Assembly: GCA_902572155.1 (NCBI GenBank)
Contig: CACGET010000003.1
Coordinates: forward strand, 1 to 33,022
DNA from: an uncultured Pelagibacteraceae bacterium
GTDB taxonomy: Bacteria > Pseudomonadota > Alphaproteobacteria > Pelagibacterales > Pelagibacteraceae
Direction of reading: 5' to 3'
Length of the DNA stretch: 33,022 bases
Shown here: positions 1-9,389 of the stretch, in pieces
Layout: the number at the start of each line of letters is the position of its first letter
Position numbering within the stretch: the stretch's first letter is position 1
Translations under genes and position numbers: made by a program
Notes under the pieces: model-generated
What the model was told of the DNA's origin: nothing
Seen by the model: only the letters and a program-made list of their open reading frames with translations
Databases searched by the model: none

Positions 1-1
1 T

Positions 2-565
2 AAAATTATAGCAACACTTAACAATTCTAAAAATGTAAATATTTCTAAAATTAAAAAAGATTTTTTAACAAATTCTTCTTGTGGTGTTTGTGGTAAATCA
101 TCTTTGGATGCATTAGAAATTATCAAGAAAGATAAAACTGATTCTGATCAACCAAAAATTACTAAACATGTAATTATTCATTCTCCAAATATACTGAAAA
201 CCAACCAATCAGAATTTAGCAAAACAGGAGGAATACACGCTAGCGGACTTTTTAACAGCAAGGGTGAGTTAATTAACTTGAGAGAAGATGTTGGAAGACA
301 TAACGCTTTGGACAAACTTATCGGCAATGCATTAAATAACGATCAAATTAGGCCAAAAGATCAATTTATTACATGTTCTGGCCGATTGAATTTTGAACTG
401 GTACAAAAGGTTTTAATGACTAATATTGGCATAATGATTGGGGTTGGTGCGCCAACTAGCCTAGCCATAGATCTAGCGAATAAATTTGACATGACCCTAA
501 TTGGTTTCGTAAAGAAGGATAGTTTTAACGTTTATACAAATAACAAAAAAGTTGTTGTAAATTAG
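2..565 (+). CDS. fdhD: Formate dehydrogenase accessory sulfurtransferase FdhD, C-terminal part (5' end outside window)
   Basis: Frame open from base 2, upstream of the listed ORF; encodes ...TNSSCGVCGKSSLDALE... (FdhD CxxC motif) and GLFNSKGELINLREDVGRHNALDKLIG. Immediately precedes formate dehydrogenase genes. Confidence 0.95.
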   Translation, partial: KIIATLNNSKNVNISKIKKDFLTNSSCGVCGKSSLDALEIIKKDKTDSDQPKITKHVIIHSPNILKTNQSEFSKTGGIHASGLFNSKGELINLREDVGRHNALDKLIGNALNNDQIRPKDQFITCSGRLNFELVQKVLMTNIGIMIGVGAPTSLAIDLANKFDMTLIGFVKKDSFNVYTNNKKVVVN

Positions 566-582
566 TAAAAAAAAAGGGTTTT

Positions 583-2238
583 GTGTCAAAAAATATTAGT
601 AATTTATCTGGCAGAATAGGTTTGAGAGATAATCTGTTTAAACAGATCTCGGAAAATAAGCTAAGTGAGTCTCCTAAGGATATCAACGAAATTGCTAAAG
701 AACATAATATTGGTGTTTCGACAATTCATGGCGCTGAATCTTTTTATGAATTTTTAAGACCTTCTCACCGTGAAAAAAAAGCATTTGTATGTAATGGTAG
801 CGCTTGCATGTGTGCAGGAACTCAAGAACCATTAAAGAAAAGATTAAAAGAAAAGCTTGGAGACGACAAAGTTGGTGAAATGTTCTGCCTTGGTTATTGT
901 TATGAAAATCATGCTTTTCATTATGATGGTCAAAATTATGCAGGTAATGATATCAATAAAATTGATGAAATAATTAGTGGAAACGATTTAGAACAAGAAA
1001 AATTTTATTCAGAAAGCTTTGCCTCAACAAGTTTTTTGATGGATGATAAGCTATCTGATATTGACAAATTTGAAAATCAATTAAAAAAATTTATTAATAC
1101 TGATAAACAAGAAATAATAAAATCATTATTAGACTCTAATTTAACTGGACGAGGTGGAGCTGGATTTCCAACAGGAATGAAATGGGATTTCTGCAGCAAA
1201 GCAAAGGGAGATAAAAAATATGTTATTTGTAATGCAGATGAAGGTGACTCAGGTGCTTACTCAGACAGATATCTCTTAGAGGATCAGGCTTTAAAAGTAA
1301 TTTTTGGAATGGTTGTTTGTGGATATGTTATCGGAAGTGATGAAGGAGTTTTATATATTAGAGGAGAATATCCAAAATCAATTGAGTCATTAAATGCATC
1401 AATTAATTTATTAAAAAAACAAGGCTTGTTGGGTGATAATATTTTAGGAACAGATTTTTCTTTCGATTTAGGAATATGTATTGGCCAAGGCGCATACATA
1501 TGTGGAGAAGAAACTGCGTTAATAGCATCTATTGAAGGTAGAAGAGCTGAAGTTGATGTGAGACCGCCATTTCCAGTTACAGAGGGTTTATATAAAAAAC
1601 CAACTGTAGTAAATAATGTAGAAACCCTAGCTGCAGCAGCTGGTATACTTTTAAATGGTGCAGAAAAATTTTCTGTAATTGGTAATAAAAAATCAGCAGG
1701 CACTAAATTAGTTTGCTTTGATAGTTTTTTTAATAATCCAGGTGTTTATGAAATAGAAATGGGAACACCCATGAAAAAAGTTTTGTATGATATTGGTGGT
1801 GGATTTAAGGAAGATATAAAAGCATTACAAATTGGTGGTCCATTAGGAGGTGTTATTCCTATTGCTGAAGCTGAAAAACTAAATTTAGATTTTCAAGAAT
1901 TTACTACAGCTGGATTTATGCTTGGACACGCAAGTATAGTTAGTATTCCTAAAGATTTTCCAATGGTTGAATATATTCATCACTTATTTGAATTTACTGC
2001 AGAAGAATCATGTGGAAAATGTTTTCCAGGTAGACTTGGTTCTTATAGAGGTAAAGAGATGTTTGATCAGTTAAAGAGTAAAAAGACCAAAATACCCTTA
2101 AAAGTGTTAAATGATTTGCTAATAACAATGAAAAAGGGTTGTTTATGTGCGCTTTGTGGAGCAATTCCTACTCCAATAATGAACATTCTTAAGTACTTTG
2201 GAGACGAAATGAAAAATGATATGGTTAAAGAAAATTAA
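583..2238 (+). CDS. fdsB: NAD-dependent formate dehydrogenase beta subunit, NuoE-like 2Fe-2S domain fused to NuoF-like flavoprotein
   Basis: GTG start. N-terminal CNGSACMCAG...CLGYC (thioredoxin-like 2Fe-2S), then GRGGAGFPTGMKW, ICNADEGDSGAYSDR, GAYICGEETALIASIEG, ESCGKCFPGR. Confidence 0.93.
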   Translation: MSKNISNLSGRIGLRDNLFKQISENKLSESPKDINEIAKEHNIGVSTIHGAESFYEFLRPSHREKKAFVCNGSACMCAGTQEPLKKRLKEKLGDDKVGEMFCLGYCYENHAFHYDGQNYAGNDINKIDEIISGNDLEQEKFYSESFASTSFLMDDKLSDIDKFENQLKKFINTDKQEIIKSLLDSNLTGRGGAGFPTGMKWDFCSKAKGDKKYVICNADEGDSGAYSDRYLLEDQALKVIFGMVVCGYVIGSDEGVLYIRGEYPKSIESLNASINLLKKQGLLGDNILGTDFSFDLGICIGQGAYICGEETALIASIEGRRAEVDVRPPFPVTEGLYKKPTVVNNVETLAAAAGILLNGAEKFSVIGNKKSAGTKLVCFDSFFNNPGVYEIEMGTPMKKVLYDIGGGFKEDIKALQIGGPLGGVIPIAEAEKLNLDFQEFTTAGFMLGHASIVSIPKDFPMVEYIHHLFEFTAEESCGKCFPGRLGSYRGKEMFDQLKSKKTKIPLKVLNDLLITMKKGCLCALCGAIPTPIMNILKYFGDEMKNDMVKEN

Positions 2239-5006
2239 TGAGTTCTGAAAAAAGAAAAATTGCATACATTGATGGTAAACCATATGAAATTGGTCCTAAT
2301 CATACATCTATATTAAAATTTGTTAAAAGCTATGTAGGTGAAAAAAAAGTTCCAACCCTTTGTGATGATCCTAACTTAGCTCCATACGGAGCATGCAGAG
2401 TGTGTTCAGTAGAAGTGGCTTTAGAGAAAGATGGTCCTACTAGAATTGTTGCTTCATGTCATACACCAGTTGCTGAAAACCAACATATTTTTACAACTAA
2501 TGAAGGGTTAACAGATCTAAGAAAAAATATTGTTGAATTAGTATTAACAGATCACCCTATGGAATGTGATACCTGTGAGGTAAATAATAATTGTGAACTT
2601 CAAACAGTTGCAAATGATTTAGGAATTTCAGATCACAGATATAATTCTCCTAAACAACATAAAGGAATTCCAAGAGATACATCTCATGATTATATGAGAA
2701 TGAATTTAGATAACTGTATCAACTGTGGAAGATGTGTTAGAGCATGTGATGAAATTCAAGGATCATTTGTTTTAACAATGAGCGGAAGAGGTTTTGAGTC
2801 TAGAATTACTACTGACAATGATATGGTGTTTGGGGACTCATCTTGTGTTTCTTGTGGTGCATGTGCGCACACTTGTCCTACAGATGCTATTTCAGATGTG
2901 TTTCAATCTAAATCTGCAGCTGTAGACAAAAAAGTTAGAACAACTTGTTCTTATTGTGGTGTAGGCTGTAATTTAGAAGCTTCAATAAAAGATGAAAAAG
3001 TTGTAGCAATTGATACTCCCAAAGAAACTGATGTTAATGCTGGACATACTTGTATCAAAGGTAGATATGCTTTTAGTTTTTATGACCACCCTGACAGATT
3101 AAAAACTCCATTAATAAAAAGAAATGGAAAGTTTGAGGAAGCTTCTTGGGATGAAGCTTATGATTTTATCAAAAAAGAAATGAATAGAATTGTGAAAGAT
3201 AATGGTCCAGATGCATTTGCAGGTATTTCATCCGCCAGATGTACAAATGAAGAAAACTATGTTTTTCAAAAAATGATAAGAGCAGCTGTTGGTACAAACA
3301 GTGTTGATTGTTGTGCAAGGATTTGTCATTCACCGACAGCATGGGGAATGCAACAAACATTTGGAACCGGTGCAGCAACTAATTCTACAGAAGATATTTA
3401 TCATGCAGATTGTTTCATAGTAATTGGAGCAAACCCTACAAATGCTCATCCTGTAACAGGTGCAAAAATTAAACAACAAGTAATGAAAGGGAAAAAACTA
3501 ATTGTACTAGATCCAGTTACTACTGAACTAGCAAGACTAGCTGATTACCACATTAAACTTAGACCAGGAACTAACGTAGCTGTTCTTAACATGATGTTGC
3601 ACTTTATTATCAAACATAAATTATATAACGCAGATTTTGTAAGAGATAGAACAGAAGGTTTTGAAAACTTTTTAAAAGAAATTGAAAGACAAGATGTTGA
3701 TAAATTAGCTAAAGTAGCAGGTGTTGACAAACAATTAGTTAAAGAAGCAGCTATAGCTTATGCAACTGCAAATAATTCAATGGAATTTCATGGTTTAGGA
3801 GTTACAGAACAAGAGCAAGGATCAAAAACTGTAATGTTAATTGCAGATCTTGCTATGATCACTGGAAATATTGGAAGAAAAGGTGTTGGTGTAAATCCAC
3901 TTAGAGGCCAAAACAATGTTCAAGGAGCAGCTGATATGGGTTGTCAACCTCACCAAGGTGCAGGATATTTTGAAGTATCAGATGAAAAAAATCAAAAATT
4001 TTATACTGAAAAGTATGGAGTAACTCATCCAACCAAAGCTGGTTTGAAAATTCCACAAATGTTTGAAGCTGCAATTGATAAAGAATTAAAAGGTCTATGG
4101 ATTATTGGTGAAGATATCGTTCAAACAGATCCTAATAGTGCTCATGTTGTTGAAGCAATGAATTCATTAGAGCTTTTAGTTGTCCAAGAAATATTTATGA
4201 GTGAAACTGCGAAACTTGCAACCGTAGTATTACCAGGAACTACTTTCTTAGAAAAAGATGGTACATTTACAAATACAGAAAGAAGAATTCAAAGAGTTAA
4301 TAGAGCTGTTCCTCCACTACCCGGAACAAAACCAGATGGACTAATTGTAACTGATATGATGCAAAAACTTGGATTTGATCAACCTACATATGATGCTGAT
4401 CAAGTTTTAGGGGAGATTGCAGATATTGTTCCTTTCTTTAAAGGTGTTACGAGAGAAAGACTTGGAAAACTAGGTTTACAATGGCCAGTAAAAGAGGATG
4501 GAACTGATACACAAATTCTTCATACTGAAACATTTAAATTAGGAAAAGGTAGATTAAAAAATTTTGACTGGAAAGAGTCTAGCGAGATAGAGGCGAACCA
4601 CAAAGATTATCCATTGATATTAACAACAAGTAGAGTTTTGCAACACTATAATGCAGCGACAATGACTAGAAGAACTAAGAATATTAATATTGTAGACGAA
4701 GATGTTCTTTTAATTCATCCAAATGATGCAGCTAATAGAGATCTTAATACTGGAGATATTGGAAGACTCTATTCTGGAAGAGGTGAAGTAGCTTTAAAAG
4801 TAGAGGTTACTGATAAGGTTAAAGAGGGTATAGTATTTACAACATTTCATTTTCCAGAGCATATGGTTAATATGGTTACAGGACATGGCAAAGATGAGGA
4901 AACAATGTGCGCAGAATACAAAGTATCTTCTGTAGAAGTTCAGAAAATTTCAAACCAATTTAAAACAGAAGTAAAACCAAAAGAACATCAAGCTGAAGTT
5001 AGTTAA
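2238..5006 (+). CDS. fdsA: Formate dehydrogenase alpha (catalytic molybdopterin/Fe-S) subunit, cysteine type
   Basis: N-terminal 2Fe-2S and ferredoxin-like Cys motifs, TCSYCGVGCNLEA, catalytic CARICHSPT with Cys codon TGT at 3324-3326, MopB domain GQNNVQGAADMG. Overlaps fdsB by 1 nt. Confidence 0.95.
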   Translation: MSSEKRKIAYIDGKPYEIGPNHTSILKFVKSYVGEKKVPTLCDDPNLAPYGACRVCSVEVALEKDGPTRIVASCHTPVAENQHIFTTNEGLTDLRKNIVELVLTDHPMECDTCEVNNNCELQTVANDLGISDHRYNSPKQHKGIPRDTSHDYMRMNLDNCINCGRCVRACDEIQGSFVLTMSGRGFESRITTDNDMVFGDSSCVSCGACAHTCPTDAISDVFQSKSAAVDKKVRTTCSYCGVGCNLEASIKDEKVVAIDTPKETDVNAGHTCIKGRYAFSFYDHPDRLKTPLIKRNGKFEEASWDEAYDFIKKEMNRIVKDNGPDAFAGISSARCTNEENYVFQKMIRAAVGTNSVDCCARICHSPTAWGMQQTFGTGAATNSTEDIYHADCFIVIGANPTNAHPVTGAKIKQQVMKGKKLIVLDPVTTELARLADYHIKLRPGTNVAVLNMMLHFIIKHKLYNADFVRDRTEGFENFLKEIERQDVDKLAKVAGVDKQLVKEAAIAYATANNSMEFHGLGVTEQEQGSKTVMLIADLAMITGNIGRKGVGVNPLRGQNNVQGAADMGCQPHQGAGYFEVSDEKNQKFYTEKYGVTHPTKAGLKIPQMFEAAIDKELKGLWIIGEDIVQTDPNSAHVVEAMNSLELLVVQEIFMSETAKLATVVLPGTTFLEKDGTFTNTERRIQRVNRAVPPLPGTKPDGLIVTDMMQKLGFDQPTYDADQVLGEIADIVPFFKGVTRERLGKLGLQWPVKEDGTDTQILHTETFKLGKGRLKNFDWKESSEIEANHKDYPLILTTSRVLQHYNAATMTRRTKNINIVDEDVLLIHPNDAANRDLNTGDIGRLYSGRGEVALKVEVTDKVKEGIVFTTFHFPEHMVNMVTGHGKDEETMCAEYKVSSVEVQKISNQFKTEVKPKEHQAEVS

Positions 5007-5011
5007 TTAAA

Positions 5012-6463
5012 ATGACCATAGGATGGCATTTTGATAATACTTATTCAAAATTACCTGATACTTTTAAAGAAAACATTAAACCCACCCCAGTCAACGAACC
5101 TGAGATAGTAATCCTTAATAATGATTTGGCAGAAAAATTAAATCTTGATTTTTCTAAAGTTGATTCAAAAAATTTAGCACAGATATTTTCTGGAAATTCA
5201 TTACCTGATGGAGCAAATACTATTGCTCAAGCTTATGCAGGACATCAATTTGGTCATTTTACAATGCTTGGTGATGGAAGAGCAGTACTTTTAGGTGAAC
5301 ATTTAGTTAATAAAAACAGCCGTTTTGATATTCAATTTAAAGGTTCTGGAAAGACCTCATTTTCAAGAAGAGGTGATGGAAGAGCAGTACTAGGTCCAAT
5401 GCTAAGAGAATATCTTATCAGTGAAGCAATTTATGCTTTAGGTATACCAACTACAAGAAGTCTAGCAGTTGTTAAAACTGGTGAAGAAGTTGTCAGAGAA
5501 CAATTGATGCAAGGGGCTATATTAACTCGAGTAGCTTCAAGTCATATTCGTGTTGGAACTTTTCAATATATCGCTGCCAAACAAAATATAAAAGATTTAC
5601 AATTACTAATTGATTATACAATTGATAGACATTTTCCAGAAATTCAATCATCAAAGTCTAAAACATTAGATTTATTGAATCTTGTAATGGATAAGCAGTG
5701 CCAATTGGTTGTGGATTGGATGCGAGTTGGTTTTATTCATGGTGTAATGAATACTGATAATATGGCAATTTCCGGAGAAACTATTGATTATGGCCCCTGT
5801 GCATTTATGGATCAATATGATCCTCAAACTGTTTTTAGTTCAATAGATCAATTTGGAAGATATTCTTTTGAAAATCAACCAAGAATAACAAAATGGAACT
5901 TGGCAAGATTTGCTGAGTGTATTGTTAACCTTATTGATAAAGATGAAGATAAAGCAATAAAAATTGCTACTGAAACTATAAATAATTTTGAAAAAATTTA
6001 TGAAAAAAAGTGGCTTAATATGATGCGAAATAAATTAGGTTTATTTGGAGAGAACAAAGATGATAAAAAATTAATTTTAGAACTTTTAAATTGGATGAAA
6101 GATAAAAAAGCAGACTATACTAATACTTTTTGTTATTTAATGAAAATAAGTGATATCAAAGATCAGATTTATAAAGATGAGAGTTTTAAAAAATGGCAAA
6201 AACTTTGGTATAAACGTCTAGATTTGAATAAAGTATCTGAGGAAAAATATCTCAAACTAATGAGATCTACAAACCCTCTAATTATACCGAGAAACCATAA
6301 TGTTGAAGAAGCTCTTAAAGCTGCAAGTAAAAATGATTTTCAGTTGTTTAATGAATTATTAGAAGTTTTAAAGACACCTTATAAATCTAAAGAAAACATT
6401 TCTAAATTTTTAGAACCTGCTCCAGTCTCTAAAGAAAAATACCAAACATTTTGTGGAACATAG
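5012..6463 (+). CDS. selO: SelO/YdiU family protein adenylyltransferase
   Basis: AYAGHQFGHFTMLGDGRAVLLGE, FKGSGKTSFSRRGDGRAVLGPMLREYLISEA, VNTDNMAISG-like GVMNTDNMAISGETIDYGPCAFMD, C-terminal YQTFCGT. Confidence 0.93.
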   Translation: MTIGWHFDNTYSKLPDTFKENIKPTPVNEPEIVILNNDLAEKLNLDFSKVDSKNLAQIFSGNSLPDGANTIAQAYAGHQFGHFTMLGDGRAVLLGEHLVNKNSRFDIQFKGSGKTSFSRRGDGRAVLGPMLREYLISEAIYALGIPTTRSLAVVKTGEEVVREQLMQGAILTRVASSHIRVGTFQYIAAKQNIKDLQLLIDYTIDRHFPEIQSSKSKTLDLLNLVMDKQCQLVVDWMRVGFIHGVMNTDNMAISGETIDYGPCAFMDQYDPQTVFSSIDQFGRYSFENQPRITKWNLARFAECIVNLIDKDEDKAIKIATETINNFEKIYEKKWLNMMRNKLGLFGENKDDKKLILELLNWMKDKKADYTNTFCYLMKISDIKDQIYKDESFKKWQKLWYKRLDLNKVSEEKYLKLMRSTNPLIIPRNHNVEEALKAASKNDFQLFNELLEVLKTPYKSKENISKFLEPAPVSKEKYQTFCGT

Positions 6464-6467
6464 TTTT

Positions 6468-7571
6468 TTAAAGAACGTATGGTTCTGGTCTAGCTTTTTC
6501 ACCTAATACTCTCTCTACTGCCATATTACTTATATCAATAGATTGATATGAGCCAGTTGTAATCAATTCTGTTAAGGCTCTACCAATGCCAGGAGCCTGC
6601 ATTAAACCTCTACCTGTAAAACCTGTTGCTAAATAAACATTTTCAAATTTTGGATGTTTTCCGACAACTGCATTGTTGTCCAGTCTATTACAATCATAAT
6701 AACCAGCCCAACCTCCTGTTAATTTTAATTCTTCAAATGCAGGTATTCTCTGTGCAAGAGCAGGCCAAACTAATTCTTCAAAATCATCCCATGCTGGCTC
6801 TAGATCTTCAGCTCCAAAAACAGATTTTGGTGATCCAGCTAAATATTCTTTACCTTCAGGTCTCCAATAAACACCTGTGGTTAGATCTCCAGTCAAAGGC
6901 ATTTCTGGAATATGTTTAGGGCATTTTACTCTAAAAACTGTATGTTTTTGTGGTTCAACTGGAATATCCTCTAGCAATTCTTTTGTCCAACATCCTGCAG
7001 CAGATATGATTGTTTTAGCTTTAATTTCTGAAAGACTTTTAACCTCACCTTTTATAAACACTGCACCAAGTTCTATTGCTTTACTTTTTAAAGCGCTATG
7101 AAATAAAAAAGGATCTATCCATCCTTCACTTTTGTTATCAGTAAAAGTTGCTGTTTCAATACCTTCATTATTTATATATGGAAAAAATTTTGAAAGTTCA
7201 GATCCTTTAATATTTTTTGTACCAGCATCACATGCTTTATGATTTTCTAATGCCTCATATTGTTCTTCAGCATGCTCAGAGCCAAACATCAATAAATATC
7301 CATTTGGAACCATGCTAGCTGTAGGATTAGGATTCTTCTCTGTTTTTAATAATTCTGGAATTTGAAAAATAAATTCTCTTGCAAACTTTCCTAATAAAAT
7401 ATTTTCTTTTTGATAAAATTGTCTTCTAAAACCACCTAATGAAAGAGGAAAAGATGCAGTTTTATATGTGGGGTCTCTCTCTATAACTTTTACTTTTCTA
7501 CCTTCTTTTGAGAGAAAGTATGCTGAAGCTGCACCAATTATACCACCGCCAATTATTACAACATCATCCAT
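6468..7571 (-). CDS. FAD-dependent oxidoreductase, DAO/DadA family
   Basis: DDVVIIGGGIIGAASAYFLSKEGRKVKVIER dinucleotide-binding fold; C-terminal NVYLATGFTGRGLMQAPGIGRALTELI. Start placed at internal ATG (7571), because the longer ORF overlaps tspO and adds an unlikely N-terminus. Confidence 0.88.
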   Translation of the reverse strand: MDDVVIIGGGIIGAASAYFLSKEGRKVKVIERDPTYKTASFPLSLGGFRRQFYQKENILLGKFAREFIFQIPELLKTEKNPNPTASMVPNGYLLMFGSEHAEEQYEALENHKACDAGTKNIKGSELSKFFPYINNEGIETATFTDNKSEGWIDPFLFHSALKSKAIELGAVFIKGEVKSLSEIKAKTIISAAGCWTKELLEDIPVEPQKHTVFRVKCPKHIPEMPLTGDLTTGVYWRPEGKEYLAGSPKSVFGAEDLEPAWDDFEELVWPALAQRIPAFEELKLTGGWAGYYDCNRLDNNAVVGKHPKFENVYLATGFTGRGLMQAPGIGRALTELITTGSYQSIDISNMAVERVLGEKARPEPYVL

Positions 7572-7573
7572 AA

Positions 7574-8041
7574 CTAATTTAAATAATATATACTTAAATT
7601 GAGCACTAGTGCAAAGCAGCTCCAAAGTAAATAGGGAATCATCAAATATGAACTAATTAAATTGACACGTTTAAAATTTTTAATGAGAATAATTATCATA
7701 ATAATAAGAGCAATTAAAACTAAGACTGAAATTAAGATTTTATGAAATACGAAAAATGTAATACTCCAAGTTGTATTAATTATTATATGAATAAAATAGA
7801 TATATATTGTTTTCATGTCTCTGTTTTTACTGTGCCAAAATAACCAAATAGCTATCGTCATCATTAAATAAAGAGTTGTCCAAACTGGAGCAAAAATCCA
7901 ATCTGGTGGACTAAACGATGGTCTAATTATTGATGAATACCAAGGTTCTTTAAAATTGACTGTGGCCATTCCACCAATTAAAGAAGCTGAAAAAGTGATG
8001 ATTAAAAAAAGTATAAATGTTAAAAATTTATTTTTAAGCAT
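7574..8041 (-). CDS. tspO: TspO/MBR family membrane protein
   Basis: WYSSIIRPSFSPPDWIFAPVWTTLYLMM signature; five hydrophobic segments. Start assigned to MLKNKF (8041); the listed ORF starts at 8062. Confidence 0.88.
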   Translation of the reverse strand: MLKNKFLTFILFLIITFSASLIGGMATVNFKEPWYSSIIRPSFSPPDWIFAPVWTTLYLMMTIAIWLFWHSKNRDMKTIYIYFIHIIINTTWSITFFVFHKILISVLVLIALIIMIIILIKNFKRVNLISSYLMIPYLLWSCFALVLNLSIYYLN

Positions 8042-8065
8042 AATAATAATATACATTAACATAAG

Positions 8066-8827
8066 ATGAATAATAAAACTATTTGGATCACTGGTGGTAG
8101 CACCGGTATAGGTAAAGCCCTAGCAATAAAGTTTGCTAACAACGGATGGAATGTTGCAATTTCAGCAAGAAGAGAAAATCTTTTAAATGAATTATCTGAT
8201 AAATATGAAAATATAACTTCTTTTCCACTTGATGTTACTGATAAAATAAAATGTGCAGAAGTTTTTACTCAAATTAAAAATAAATTTCAGGAAATAGATA
8301 TATGTTTTTTTTCAACTGGAACATGGAATCCAAAAAAAGAAAAAGATATCGACGTTGATCAAATTGAAGATGTTTTTAAAATAAACTTTTTTGGAACTTT
8401 AAATTCTATTAAGGCAGTTGAACAATATTATAGAGATAGAAAAAAAGGTATTATTACAATAGTTTCTTCAATTGCGGGCTACAGAGGATTACCTAATTCT
8501 ACAGGTTATGGTCCTTCAAAATCGGCATTGAATAACTTAGCTGAGAGCTTGTATTTTGATTTCAAGCGCTCAAATGTGAGAGTTTGCTTAGTTTCTCCAG
8601 GTTTTATAAAGACACCTATGACAGATAAAAATGATTTTAAAATGCCATTTTTAAAATCACCTGAATATGCTGCAGATAAAATTTATGATGGTTTAATTAA
8701 TAAAAAAATATTTGAAATTCATTTTCCTAAAGAACTGACACTTACATTGAAACTTTTAAGTTTTTTACCAAGTAAAGTATACTTTTATTTAATTGGAAGA
8801 CTCACAAAATATCAAAAAAAAAATTAG
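8066..8827 (+). CDS. Short-chain dehydrogenase/reductase (SDR)
   Basis: IWITGGSTGIGKALA, SSIAGYRGLPNSTGYGPSKSAL (YxxxK), VSPGFIKTPMT. Confidence 0.93.
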   Translation: MNNKTIWITGGSTGIGKALAIKFANNGWNVAISARRENLLNELSDKYENITSFPLDVTDKIKCAEVFTQIKNKFQEIDICFFSTGTWNPKKEKDIDVDQIEDVFKINFFGTLNSIKAVEQYYRDRKKGIITIVSSIAGYRGLPNSTGYGPSKSALNNLAESLYFDFKRSNVRVCLVSPGFIKTPMTDKNDFKMPFLKSPEYAADKIYDGLINKKIFEIHFPKELTLTLKLLSFLPSKVYFYLIGRLTKYQKKN

Positions 8828-9369
8828 TCTTTAACAAAAACAACTGTTAACTCAGCAACTTTAAATCCAAATTTTGTCATAGTAGCTCTATTTATTGCTA
8901 CTTTTTCATCTTGTTTAAATATCCAATCATCAAATGTTATTTTCATCTCTTTACCTTTAACTGGAACTAATAAAACATATTCAAATTTAAAAGCTGGCCC
9001 GTAAGAATAACCTTTTGCTTTACCAACAACATCTCCAGCTGTTCCTTCATAATTGTTTTCATCTATTTTATTAATTATCCATTCTCTATTTTGAATTTCA
9101 CCATCATCCCAATTGAACTTTTCTTTTAAAATCAGCTGCTTACCATTCCAAGTTCCGTTTAAATTTGCAGAAAATTGTCTTGTAACTTTACCAGACCTAT
9201 TTTGTAGTACACCCCAAGCCTTAACATTACCTGTTAAATACTCTTCTATGATTAATCTTGGTTTTTTATCTTTAAAATCTTCTGGATTCATTTTATTATT
9301 TGAACAGTTTGTAAATAAGAAAAGTATTATAATCAATGAAATTGATTTAAAATATTTTATATAGCGCAT
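8824..9369 (-). CDS. DUF3833 family lipoprotein
   Basis: Signal peptide with lipobox-like FLFTNCSNN; body GVLQNRSGKVTRQFSANLNGTWNG...LKEKFNWDDGEIQNREW. Preceded by AAAAGGAG Shine-Dalgarno on the minus strand. Confidence 0.82.
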   Translation of the reverse strand: MRYIKYFKSISLIIILFLFTNCSNNKMNPEDFKDKKPRLIIEEYLTGNVKAWGVLQNRSGKVTRQFSANLNGTWNGKQLILKEKFNWDDGEIQNREWIINKIDENNYEGTAGDVVGKAKGYSYGPAFKFEYVLLVPVKGKEMKITFDDWIFKQDEKVAINRATMTKFGFKVAELTVVFVKD

Positions 9370-9389
9370 ACTTATCTCCTTTTAATCTA

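Noticed and set aside
1284-1703. Minus-strand 139-aa ORF inside fdsB
   Set aside because: Shadow ORF fully antisense to a strongly conserved protein; translation shows no recognisable domain.
3303-3335. Selenocysteine formate dehydrogenase
   Set aside because: Active-site codon is TGT (Cys), not in-frame TGA; no SECIS needed.
6626-7101. Two plus-strand ORFs (97 and 74 aa) opposite the FAD oxidoreductase
   Set aside because: Antisense to a confident CDS and low-complexity; no family resemblance.
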